The notes under the pieces are model-generated. The model had not been told where the DNA came from. It did not search any database and worked only from the letters and a program-made list of their open reading frames with translations. 23,071 nt of DNA from the IMG/VR virus record IMGVR_UViG_3300042878_001581, positions 1 through 23,071 of that record; one strand, given 5' to 3'. This DNA is from a virus. Of this stretch, positions 1 to 7,196 are shown one piece after another. The translations under genes and the position numbers were made by a program. Positions within the stretch are counted from its first letter, which is position 1. Each line of letters begins with the position of its first letter.

Positions 1-2091
1 TCCTGTTGTACCTGAAGAACCGCTAGTTCCTGATGTTCCTGAAGAACCGCTAGTTCCTGTTGTTCCTGAAGAACCGCTAGTTCCTGAAGAACCTGAAGTT
101 CCTGTTGTTCCGCTAGTTCCTGATGAACCTGAAGTTCCTGAAGTACCACTTGAACCTGAAGTTCCTGTTGTTCCGCTAGTTCCTGAAGTACCGCTAGTTC
201 CTGTTGTACCGCTAGTTCCTGAAGTCCCATCAATTCCTGAAGTACCACTTGAACCTGAAGTTCCTGAAGTACCACTTGAACCTGAAGTTCCTGTTGTTCC
301 GCTAGTTCCTGAAGTACCGCTAGTTCCTGTTGTACCGCTAGTTCCTGAAGTCCCATCAATTCCTGAAGTACCACTTGAACCTGAAGTTCCTGAAGTCCCA
401 CTTGAACCTGAAGTTCCGCTAGTTCCTGATGAACCTGAAGTTCCTGAAGTCCCATCAATTCCTGAAGTTCCTGTTGTTCCGCTAGTTCCTGAAGTACCAC
501 TTGAACCTGAAGTTCCTGAAGTTCCTGAAGTCCCATCAATTCCTGAAGTTCCGCTAGTTCCTGATGAACCTGAAGTTCCTGTTGTTCCTGAAGTACCGCT
601 TGAACCTGATGTTCCGCTAGTTCCTGATGAACCTGATGTTCCTGTTGTTCCTGAAGAACCTGAAGTTCCATCTATTCCTGAAGTACCACTTGTTCCTGAA
701 GAACCACTTGTACCTGTTGTTCCTGACGTACCATCTGTTCCGCTAGTTCCTGTTGTTCCTGAAGTTCCTGAAGTCCCATCAATTCCTGAAGTTCCTGAAG
801 TTCCATCTGTTCCGCTAGTTCCTGAAGTACCATCTGTACCACTAGTTCCTGAAGTACCACTTGTTCCTGACGTACCATTTACACCACTTAACCCTGAAGT
901 ACCACTAGTTCCTGAAGAACCTGAAGTTCCGTCTGTACCACTAGTTCCTGAAGTACCATCTGTACCACTAGTTCCTGATGAACCTGAAGTTCCTGAAGAA
1001 CCTGAAGTACCGCTTGAACCTGATGTTCCGCTAGTTCCTGATGAACCTGAAGTTCCATCTGTACCGCTAGTTCCTGAAGTTCCATCTGTACCACTAGTTC
1101 CTGAAGTACCACTAGTTCCTGATGTTCCTGAAGAACCGCTAGTTCCTGTTGTTCCTGAAGAACCGCTAGTTCCTGTTGTTCCTGAAGAACCGCTAGTTCC
1201 TGTTGTTCCGCTAGTTCCTGATGAACCTGAAGTTCCGTCTGTACCACTAGTTCCTGAAGTTCCTGAAGTACCATCTGTTCCACTAGTACCTGAAGTACCA
1301 TCTGTTCCACTAGTACCTGAAGTACCACTAGTTCCTGTTGTTCCTGAAGTACCATCTGTTCCGCTAGTTCCACTTGTTCCTGAAGTACCATCTGTACCTG
1401 ATGTACCACTAGTTCCTGAAGTTCCGTCTGTACCACTAGTACCTGATGTACCACTAGTTCCTGAAGTTCCGTCTGTACCACTAGTACCTGATGTACCACT
1501 AGTTCCTGAAGTGCCATCTGTTCCGCTAGTTCCACTTGTTCCTGAAGTACCACTTGTTCCTGACGTACCATCTGTTCCGCTAGTTCCACTTGTTCCTGAA
1601 GTACCATCTGTACCTGAAGTACCACTTGTTCCTGACGTACCATCTGTTCCGCTAGTTCCACTTGTTCCTGAAGTACCATCTGTACCTGAAGTACCACTTG
1701 TTCCTGACGTACCATCTGTTCCGCTAGTTCCACTTGTTCCTGAAGTACCATCTGTACCTGATGTACCACTAGTTCCTGAAGTACCGTCTGTTCCACTAGT
1801 ACCTGATGTACCACTAGTTCCTGAAGTACCGTCTGTTCCACTAGTACCTGATGTACCACTAGTTCCTGAAGTGCCATCTGTTCCGCTAGTTCCACTTGTT
1901 CCTGACGTACCATCTGTTCCGCTAGTTCCACTTGTTCCTGAAGTACCATCTGTACCTGATGTACCACTAGTTCCTGAAGTACCGTCTGTACCACTAGTAC
2001 CTGATGTACCGCTAGTTCCTGAAGTACCATCTGTACCACTAGTTCCTGAAGTACCACTAGTTCCTGAAGTACCAGATGTTCCAGTATTTCC
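1..2091 (-). repeat. Nine-base (Gly-X-Y) repeat tract with longer tandem blocks
   Basis: The tract consists of about 232 nine-base units encoding Gly-X-Y. Longer perfect tandem copies sit inside it: a 126-bp unit twice (141-266 and 267-392), a 45-bp unit twice (1396-1440 and 1441-1485), a related 45-bp unit twice (1756-1800 and 1801-1845), and a 72-bp unit twice (1561-1632 and 1633-1704) with a 57-nt third partial copy. All these lengths are multiples of nine, so unequal recombination or slippage would change shaft length without breaking the frame. Both shifted minus-strand frames and one plus frame stay open for long stretches, which gives spurious ORFs. Confidence 0.95.
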
Positions 2092-2952
2092 TGTTATTAC
2101 TACTGTAATGTTTCCACCACCATCATCTATAACCGATGCCCCACTGAATGTAATTCCTGAAACAGAAGTAACTGGTGTTCCACCGTCTCCAACTGATAAG
2201 GCTGAGCCAGACCCTGAAGTTATACCTGTAATTGATACTACACTACCATCACTATTATTAAGAGATAACGTTGAAGTCCCACTATTATAAGTTCCTCCCG
2301 TTACCGTTCCTGTAAATCCTGTGATTGAGATTGTTTGTCCGTTGTTTTCGTATAATTGTAATGTAGTTGTTGCCGAAAAATATGTACCACCTGTTATGAT
2401 AGTATCGTTTAAGTCAGCAATTCTCCATCTTGCATTTTCTCTTGTTACTCCACTAACACCTTCGATTGTTGAACCTGTCCAAGCATCCATAAGGGCTGTT
2501 CCTCCAGCTCCAATATTTACAACTTGATATCCATAATCTCCCTCAGTAATATCACCATCAGCTTCCGCAATAGTCCACAAACTTGAATAGTTAGGAATTG
2601 AAAATTGGTAGGTTGTTTGAGCTTGTTGAACAAATACCAACATTCCAAGTCTTCTTCTTCCACTTGAAATTCCATCGTTAAATAAATTTAACTGATTAAT
2701 TACAGGTGGTGGTGACGCATATCCCCCACAAATAAAACTTATAGGTATTACATTTCCTGAAAAACTGACTTGTCCTCCATCATTATAGGTGTCTATTGGA
2801 ATAGTCCAGTTTAAATCGGCATGTTCCCATACTTCCATGTATCCACCAACAGTGTTTACACTAAAATTTACTCCGCTGTCTGAAATTCTTTCAACAGAAA
2901 ATGGTGCCGCAACTACAGTGTCGGATGTCGGGTTTTTATAATTAAAGCTCAT
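1..2952 (-). CDS. Collagen-like (Gly-X-Y) putative tail fibre / virion adhesin, C-terminus beyond the left edge
   Basis: The frame opens with ATG at 2952-2950 and stays open for 984 codons to the window edge, so it has no stop here. Residues 1-287 form a non-repetitive head. Within it, residues 188-212 and 219-243 are two copies of a beta-type repeat (GGTY..., then N/D-G, then SITG). From residue 288 on, every third residue is Gly: 232 triplets, mostly GTS, GSS, GTT, GTD and GID, with no proline and no aromatic residue. Collagen-like repeats are known in phage tail fibres, where they form trimeric shafts. The order here, globular head then long shaft, suggests attachment by the N-terminus and a receptor-binding tip off-window. 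There is no signal peptide. The leader is A-rich without Shine-Dalgarno. It is probably the last visible member of the adhesin cassette. The coding frame is certain; the fibre role is inferred. Confidence 0.85.
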   Translation of the reverse strand, partial: MSFNYKNPTSDTVVAAPFSVERISDSGVNFSVNTVGGYMEVWEHADLNWTIPIDTYNDGGQVSFSGNVIPISFICGGYASPPPVINQLNLFNDGISSGRRRLGMLVFVQQAQTTYQFSIPNYSSLWTIAEADGDITEGDYGYQVVNIGAGGTALMDAWTGSTIEGVSGVTRENARWRIADLNDTIITGGTYFSATTTLQLYENNGQTISITGFTGTVTGGTYNSGTSTLSLNNSDGSVVSITGITSGSGSALSVGDGGTPVTSVSGITFSGASVIDDGGGNITVVITGNTGTSGTSGTSGTSGTSGTDGTSGTSGTSGTSGTDGTSGTSGTSGTDGTSGTSGTSGTDGTSGTSGTSGTDGTSGTSGTSGTSGTDGTSGTSGTSGTSGTDGTSGTSGTSGTDGTSGTSGTSGTDGTSGTSGTSGTDGTSGTSGTSGTDGTSGTSGTSGTDGTSGTSGTSGTDGTSGTSGTSGTSGTSGTDGTSGTSGTSGTSGTDGTSGTSGTSGTSGTDGTSGTSGTSGTDGTSGTSGTSGTDGTSGTTGTSGTSGTSGTDGTSGTSGTDGTSGTSGTSGTDGTSGSSGTSGTTGTSGSSGTTGTSGSSGTTGTSGSSGTSGTSGTSGTSGTDGTSGTSGTDGTSGSSGTSGTSGSSGTSGSSGTSGSSGTSGTDGTSGTSGTDGTSGSSGTSGTSGLSGVNGTSGTSGTSGTSGTDGTSGTSGTDGTSGTSGIDGTSGTSGTTGTSGTDGTSGTTGTSGSSGTSGTSGIDGTSGSSGTTGTSGSSGTSGTSGSSGTSGTTGTSGSSGTSGTSGIDGTSGTSGTSGSSGTSGTSGTTGTSGIDGTSGTSGSSGTSGTSGSSGTSGTSGSSGTSGIDGTSGTSGTTGTSGTSGTSGTTGTSGSSGTSGTSGSSGTSGIDGTSGTSGTTGTSGTSGTSGTTGTSGSSGTSGTSGSSGTSGTTGTSGSSGTSGSSGTTGTSGSSGTSGTSGSSGTTG

Positions 2953-3005
2953 TTATTTTATCTTTTTTTTTATTTTATCTTTTTATTCTACAAATATTTG
3001 TGTCA
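2953..3005 (-). promoter_or_regulatory. A-rich leader of the collagen-like gene with a repeated 14-mer
   Basis: This 53-bp gap is almost pure A/T. A 14-nt unit (minus strand AAAAAGATAAAATA) occurs twice, offset by 17 nt (2954-2967 and 2971-2984), the first copy ending two bases before the ATG. A 12-bp perfect palindrome (ACAAATATTTGT, 2990-3001) lies near the previous stop codon. No Shine-Dalgarno and no GC stem terminator are visible. An A-rich leader is compatible with Shine-Dalgarno-independent initiation as in Bacteroidota. Calling it regulatory is inference. Confidence 0.4.
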
Positions 3006-4619
3006 CTAAACTAAAGTTCCTCCTTGGAAATAGTTTGGTAAAAATCCTGTTGATAATTGGAATGATGTTCCATTAAATGTTGTATACATTCTATATGTTC
3101 CAGCAGGAAGATTTGTACTTCCTGAATAGTTTATTATTAAACTGTTATAAGTTGGACTCACTGTTCTTGATACCATACCTCCAGACGATGTACCGTTCTT
3201 AACTGTAGAATATTTTTGTCCGTTTGTTGCTCCCGTTGAAACAAATACTGTAACCCAACTTGTTGCTGTAAATGCTCCGATAGGTATTTGAACAGTTTGG
3301 AATGTATATGCCACGATAGGATTGCCATAGGCATCATTACCACCAGATGTTGTTGATATTGGTGCCGTTATGATTGCTGGTTCATCTCCTGTCGCTAAAC
3401 TTCCTGTCCATCCTGAATAAGCAATGTATGCGTTCATCTGAGCATCAAATGTTCCTTGAACTGTAGATGGACTAGAAGAACCTGCAACGTTAAATCCTTT
3501 GAATTGTCCAGGGGCAACAAATCCTTGTGAAATCATCCAATTAGACAAATTAGTTCTAGGTATTGCTGCACCTGTATCCATGAATACATAAGCGAATAAC
3601 GGAGCGTTTGTTGGTGTAGGTGAAGGTGTATTAGTTGGCGTTGTTGTATTAGTTGGTGTCTGTGTTTGTGTTACAGTTGGTGTATTTGTTGGCGTTTCAG
3701 TAGGTGTTGAAGTTACGGTTGCAGTATTAGTTGGCGTCGGCGTCATAGTCGACGTTTCAGTGGCCGTTGCAGTAACCGTTGCAGTATTAGTTGGAGTAGG
3801 TGTTGATGTTGCGGTTTCAGTAGGTGTTGATGTTGCGGTTTCAGTAGGTGTACTTGTAACTGTTGGAGTTTGAGTTGGTGTTTCAGTTGGAGTACTTGTT
3901 GGAGTCTCACTTGGTGTATTTGTAGGAGTTGCGGTATTAGTTGGTGTTACTGTAGGTGTTGAAGTCTCAGTATTTGTTGGCGTATTTGTAGGAGTCTCGC
4001 TTGGAGTCTGTGTTGGAGTTTCTGTATTAGTCGGAGTTACACTTGAAGTATTTGTTGGTGTATTTGTAGGCGTTTCTGTTGGAGTTGGTGTTGACGTTTC
4101 AGTATTAGTTGGCGTGTTTGTAGGAGTCTCACTTGGAGTCTGTGTTGGAGTTTCTGTATTAGTTGGCGTGTTTGTAGGAGTCTCAGTATTTGTCGGAGTT
4201 GAAGTTACGGTTTCAGTTGGCGTATTTGTTACGGTATTTGTAGGTGTAGTTGTTGGAGTAACTGTTGGTGTTTGAGTTGCGGTTTCAGTTGGGGTAGGGC
4301 TAGCGCCTGAGGAAGCCGTTTGACTTGGTGTATTAGTTTGAGTTGGAGTATTTGTTGCTCCTGGTGTTGCCGATGGAGTTGGTGTGGGTGTTGGTGTTAC
4401 ACATTCTAAAGTAACAACAATACCATTAAACATATCGTTTCTTGATGCCGCAGAATAGTAGATAATATCGTCTACATAAATATTAAATGGACCAAGAGCA
4501 TTTGAATTAGAAGCTAATCTAACAATGTATGTGGTACACCCTGTTACCGTTAATTGTTGTTCAATTTCGGTATCACATCCTGGAGCGTTATTTGTGACAA
4601 GAATATTATAAGTGGACAT
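3006..4619 (-). CDS. Thr/Pro-rich stalk protein, putative virion fibre or whisker
   Basis: This 537-residue protein has three parts. Residues 1-73 form a small Cys-containing N-terminal domain with the segment GPFNIYVDD. Residues ~74-339 are a low-complexity stalk of Thr-Pro, Thr-Asn-Thr-Pro and Thr-Glu-Thr units. Residues ~340-537 form a compact Gly/Ser/Thr-rich C-terminal domain ending in GTLV. The layout of anchor, rigid extended linker and tip domain suits a fibre-like virion protein. The dense Thr/Ser would suit O-glycosylation if the host has such a system. No signal peptide or membrane anchor is seen, so a virion role is more likely than a secreted cell-surface role. It is preceded by a 106-bp gap holding a TATTTAT motif. 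I recognise no catalytic motif; the function is inferred from architecture and context. Confidence 0.8.
   Translation of the reverse strand: MSTYNILVTNNAPGCDTEIEQQLTVTGCTTYIVRLASNSNALGPFNIYVDDIIYYSAASRNDMFNGIVVTLECVTPTPTPTPSATPGATNTPTQTNTPSQTASSGASPTPTETATQTPTVTPTTTPTNTVTNTPTETVTSTPTNTETPTNTPTNTETPTQTPSETPTNTPTNTETSTPTPTETPTNTPTNTSSVTPTNTETPTQTPSETPTNTPTNTETSTPTVTPTNTATPTNTPSETPTSTPTETPTQTPTVTSTPTETATSTPTETATSTPTPTNTATVTATATETSTMTPTPTNTATVTSTPTETPTNTPTVTQTQTPTNTTTPTNTPSPTPTNAPLFAYVFMDTGAAIPRTNLSNWMISQGFVAPGQFKGFNVAGSSSPSTVQGTFDAQMNAYIAYSGWTGSLATGDEPAIITAPISTTSGGNDAYGNPIVAYTFQTVQIPIGAFTATSWVTVFVSTGATNGQKYSTVKNGTSSGGMVSRTVSPTYNSLIINYSGSTNLPAGTYRMYTTFNGTSFQLSTGFLPNYFQGGTLV
3601..4400 (-). repeat. 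Low-complexity Thr/Pro-coding repeat
   Basis: The DNA encoding the Thr/Pro stalk is built of imperfect six- and twelve-base units (ACT/ACA plus CCA/CCT/CCG, AAT, GAG). The copies differ at third positions, so the tract is less homogeneous at DNA level than the collagen-like tract. It has no conserved spacer-repeat structure. Confidence 0.75.
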
Positions 4620-4635
4620 CCGCAGTTTTTATTAA

Positions 4636-4642
4636 ATAAATA
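4636..4642 (-). promoter_or_regulatory. Possible promoter element TATTTAT upstream of the Thr/Pro-rich gene
   Basis: In the 106-bp gap between the 112-codon gene and the Thr/Pro-rich gene, the minus strand reads GGTATTTATTTAAT about 16 bp before the ATG. This resembles the CTATTTATAA motif at three other gaps, with one changed base and a similar distance to the start. The rest of the gap (4643-4725) is A/T-rich, without a convincing hairpin or other feature. In such AT-rich DNA a seven-base match is weak evidence. Confidence 0.3.
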
Positions 4643-4725
4643 CCACAACTATTCTAATTCCTTACTAACAATATTAAAAATAATAAAATGGATTTGTTTT
4701 TATTTTAAATAACTATCATACTACA

Positions 4726-5064
4726 TCATATATCACTCGAATATATGTTGAAATCACAATTTGATTCTTGAATATCAATGTTCACAATACAAGACGCCAA
4801 TTCAATTGTAATTTGGAAAGTACATCCAAATGTGCAGTCTAAAATTTTAAATACAGTGCAATTATTGGAGTCAACTAATGTCAACATTATTTGAGGAGCA
4901 GTCTGAAAAATTGAAGGTATTACTGTGTTATAATAAACTGTAGGTGGGACCGCAGTACTTATGGTACCAATCAAAGTTTGATAATTTCCATAAACATCCG
5001 ATATGTAAACACTAAACGGATACGCAGTACTTCCTGATATTTCGGTTATTCTAACTTGTGTCAT
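4726..5064 (-). CDS. Small hypothetical virion-associated protein, 112 aa
   Basis: I do not recognise a family. The protein is Ser/Thr/Ile-rich with five cysteines in its C-terminal half and no signal peptide or membrane helix. Residues ~15-25 (YPFSVYISDVYG) match in pattern the N-terminal segment GPFNIYVDD of the next protein downstream. Its C-terminal segment (ASCIVNIDIQESNCDF) resembles the strand-Cys pattern at the start of an SprB-like unit in the gene upstream. Its ATG overlaps the stop of that gene by four bases (ATGA), implying translational coupling. It may be a small adaptor or accessory subunit of the fibre cassette; this is inference. Confidence 0.7.
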   Translation of the reverse strand: MTQVRITEISGSTAYPFSVYISDVYGNYQTLIGTISTAVPPTVYYNTVIPSIFQTAPQIMLTLVDSNNCTVFKILDCTFGCTFQITIELASCIVNIDIQESNCDFNIYSSDI

Positions 5065-7196
5065 GATAAACAGATTATGTCGTAAACAATCACTAAGTCG
5101 ATAATAATTTCTTGCCCTTGCAATGACGTATTATCTCTACTTGTTTCAATTGTTATTTGATTATTTAATTGGTCTATAATTACGTCACCAACACCTGGCA
5201 CGCTTAGTAGTAACGATTTGACCGTATTATACCAAGAGTTATCACTTGGAGCTTGTACTAAAGATGTTGATGTAAAGAAGTTTTGTTGTGTTGTTAGTCC
5301 CGCGGGATTTACCAAAACTTTAGCGGTAAAAGTCGCACTAATCAAATTACAACTTGTGTTTCCTGTAGTTAAATCATAAAATCCTTCATTCAACATTTGT
5401 AATAATCCAAATTTAGTTGGTGAGGTAATGTTGAATACTTCTGCCCCCATAACATACGTTTGATATGAAGTGTAGTTTGTATTACATGTTATTGTTGCGT
5501 TTCTTGTTAGAGTACATCCATTTGCATCAACAACCGTTAAACTGTATGTCCCGCCTGTTAATCCTGTTACTTGAATTTGTTGTGGTTCGTTTGGTACGTT
5601 ATTAGACCAATTGAAACTAAATGGAGGCTCACCTGAACTAATAAATGCGGTTATTTGTCCACTATTACCACTTCCACAAGAAGTCGTATACAATGAATAA
5701 TCCAAACGTTGGCTGAATGGGATTAAAAAGTTAGAAGTTTGAACACACCCATCTGAATCTGTTACTGTCACGGTATGTGTTCCTGCAGGTAAATTATTGA
5801 AGGTTACCGCACTTAAACTTGTGTCGATTACATTAAATATTCCATCAACCGAGTAGTCTAAAGGCATTGTTCCCCCTGTTGTTGAATAGACGGTCACTTG
5901 TCCATTATTTTGGTTACAACTCGTTGAAACAACCTCCGTTGATATTGTAAATTTATTTTCGGCAATGATAGTTACTTCTTGAATAAATGAGCATCCTGTG
6001 GCATCAGAAACCGCAACTGTATATGTCCCTGTGCCTAATTCGTCAAAGACTTGAGTTGTTTGGGAGTTACTAATGTTTGTTTGAGCACCTGAAGGATACA
6101 CTAAAGTGTAGGTGTATGGCGTTGTACCTCCGACGACTAAAATCTGAATTGACCCATCAACACTTGAACAAGTTGAATTTTGATTATTTACAGATACTGA
6201 AGTTATTCCTCCAGGTGTTTGTAATGTTGTTCCTGCAAATGTTTGACAGAATCCTGCATCAGTTACTTGGAAGTTATAATTTCCTGCCGATAAACCCGAA
6301 ATTGAAAATGTCTTACTATACGATACCTCAACATTTCCTGTTGAGGCCGAATAATAATATGGTGCGGTTCCCCCTGTAATGGTTAAACTAATAGTACCAT
6401 TACTTTGGAGACATGACGGTGGTGTTGAAGTAATAACTCCTAAACCAATTTGATTAACATTGGTTATTGACCCTTCTGCGGATTTTGTACATCCATACGC
6501 ATCTGTCACAGCAACTGAATAATTACCTGAGGTTAATCCTGTAATTGTACTCCCTGTTTGACCATTACTCCAAAGATATGAGAATGGAGCTTGTCCTGTT
6601 TCTCCAGTCACGATAATCTTACCGATAGGTATTCCACCACAACTAGAATTAGGGACCACATATAAACCAAAATTAAATTCTTCAGAAGTGTCAATTATAA
6701 AACTTTGTGTTGCACCTGTACACCCTCCTAAATCTTCTGCAATTATATAATACGTTCCAGCACTTAATCCCGCAAATACAATTTCAGATGTATTTGTTGT
6801 TGCAGATTGAACCACGGAATCATTTATTCCCAACAAATAAAAATTTGTCGATGAATATTGTGAGCTTGATGTTCCTGTAACGGACCCATTAAAAAAATTA
6901 CATGTTGTATTTTGTACATTAAGAATTGTTGCACATACTCCATTTGAAACCGGAATATTGATAAAAAATTCTAAGTTAGTAGGTAATGTACTATCATTAA
7001 CCCTAACATTATATGTTGATGCGTTAAGTCCTGTGACCACAGACGGCTCTATTGTTACTACATTTGTTTGAGTTAAAGGTGATTGCCATTGCACGGTATA
7101 AGGGGGTGTTCCTCCAAATAAAGACAATTCTATTGCACCACTACCATTATTACTGCAATCCCCTGTTACGGATATATTATAATTAAATTCTGCCAT
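5061..7196 (-). CDS. Protein with seven SprB-like repeats, putative virion adhesin
   Basis: The 711-residue protein has seven repeats of the SprB type: a Cys-containing strand, then G-G/E-T-x-P-Y/F, then GLxxGTYxVxVxDxxGC. The units fall roughly at residues 13-70, 89-159, 186-236, 262-317, 343-402, 427-484 and 507-561. A unique C-terminal domain (~570-711) ends in IICLS. SprB repeats are best known from the giant cell-surface gliding adhesin of Flavobacteriia. Here the gene sits in a phage structural operon, lacks a signal peptide and a visible type IX secretion C-terminal signal, and starts at a TAATG junction with the 995-codon tail gene. It is therefore best read as a virion protein using adhesin-type beta modules, perhaps for host binding. 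The repeat call is confident from the pattern; the role is inferred. Confidence 0.85.
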   Translation of the reverse strand: MAEFNYNISVTGDCSNNGSGAIELSLFGGTPPYTVQWQSPLTQTNVVTIEPSVVTGLNASTYNVRVNDSTLPTNLEFFINIPVSNGVCATILNVQNTTCNFFNGSVTGTSSSQYSSTNFYLLGINDSVVQSATTNTSEIVFAGLSAGTYYIIAEDLGGCTGATQSFIIDTSEEFNFGLYVVPNSSCGGIPIGKIIVTGETGQAPFSYLWSNGQTGSTITGLTSGNYSVAVTDAYGCTKSAEGSITNVNQIGLGVITSTPPSCLQSNGTISLTITGGTAPYYYSASTGNVEVSYSKTFSISGLSAGNYNFQVTDAGFCQTFAGTTLQTPGGITSVSVNNQNSTCSSVDGSIQILVVGGTTPYTYTLVYPSGAQTNISNSQTTQVFDELGTGTYTVAVSDATGCSFIQEVTIIAENKFTISTEVVSTSCNQNNGQVTVYSTTGGTMPLDYSVDGIFNVIDTSLSAVTFNNLPAGTHTVTVTDSDGCVQTSNFLIPFSQRLDYSLYTTSCGSGNSGQITAFISSGEPPFSFNWSNNVPNEPQQIQVTGLTGGTYSLTVVDANGCTLTRNATITCNTNYTSYQTYVMGAEVFNITSPTKFGLLQMLNEGFYDLTTGNTSCNLISATFTAKVLVNPAGLTTQQNFFTSTSLVQAPSDNSWYNTVKSLLLSVPGVGDVIIDQLNNQITIETSRDNTSLQGQEIIIDLVIVYDIICLS

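Noticed and set aside
672-2057. Minus-strand Val/Gln/Leu/Glu-rich ORFs (672-878 and 888-2057)
   Set aside because: They are frame-shifted readings of the same Gly-X-Y repeat and have no independent start region.
1-2091. CRISPR-like array
   Set aside because: The repeats are contiguous nine-base coding units with no unique spacers.
1511-2290. Plus-strand 259-codon ORF rich in Val-Pro
   Set aside because: It is the antisense reading of the nine-base Gly-X-Y tract, whose restricted codons avoid stops in several frames. The minus frame has exact Gly periodicity and continues into a normal N-terminal domain with ATG at 2952.
3601-4400. CRISPR or non-coding satellite in the Thr/Pro tract
   Set aside because: The frame is open throughout with third-position variation, so it is a coding low-complexity tract.
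4673-4709. Terminator hairpin after the 112-codon gene
   Set aside because: The A-run/T-run pairing needs bulges and has no GC core; it is likely just A/T-rich sequence.
6077-6379. Plus-strand 100-codon ORF and other short plus-strand ORFs (13527, 17419, 19994, 20547, 20686, 20995, 21125, 22622)
   Set aside because: All lie antisense within convincing minus-strand genes and show no recognisable domain.
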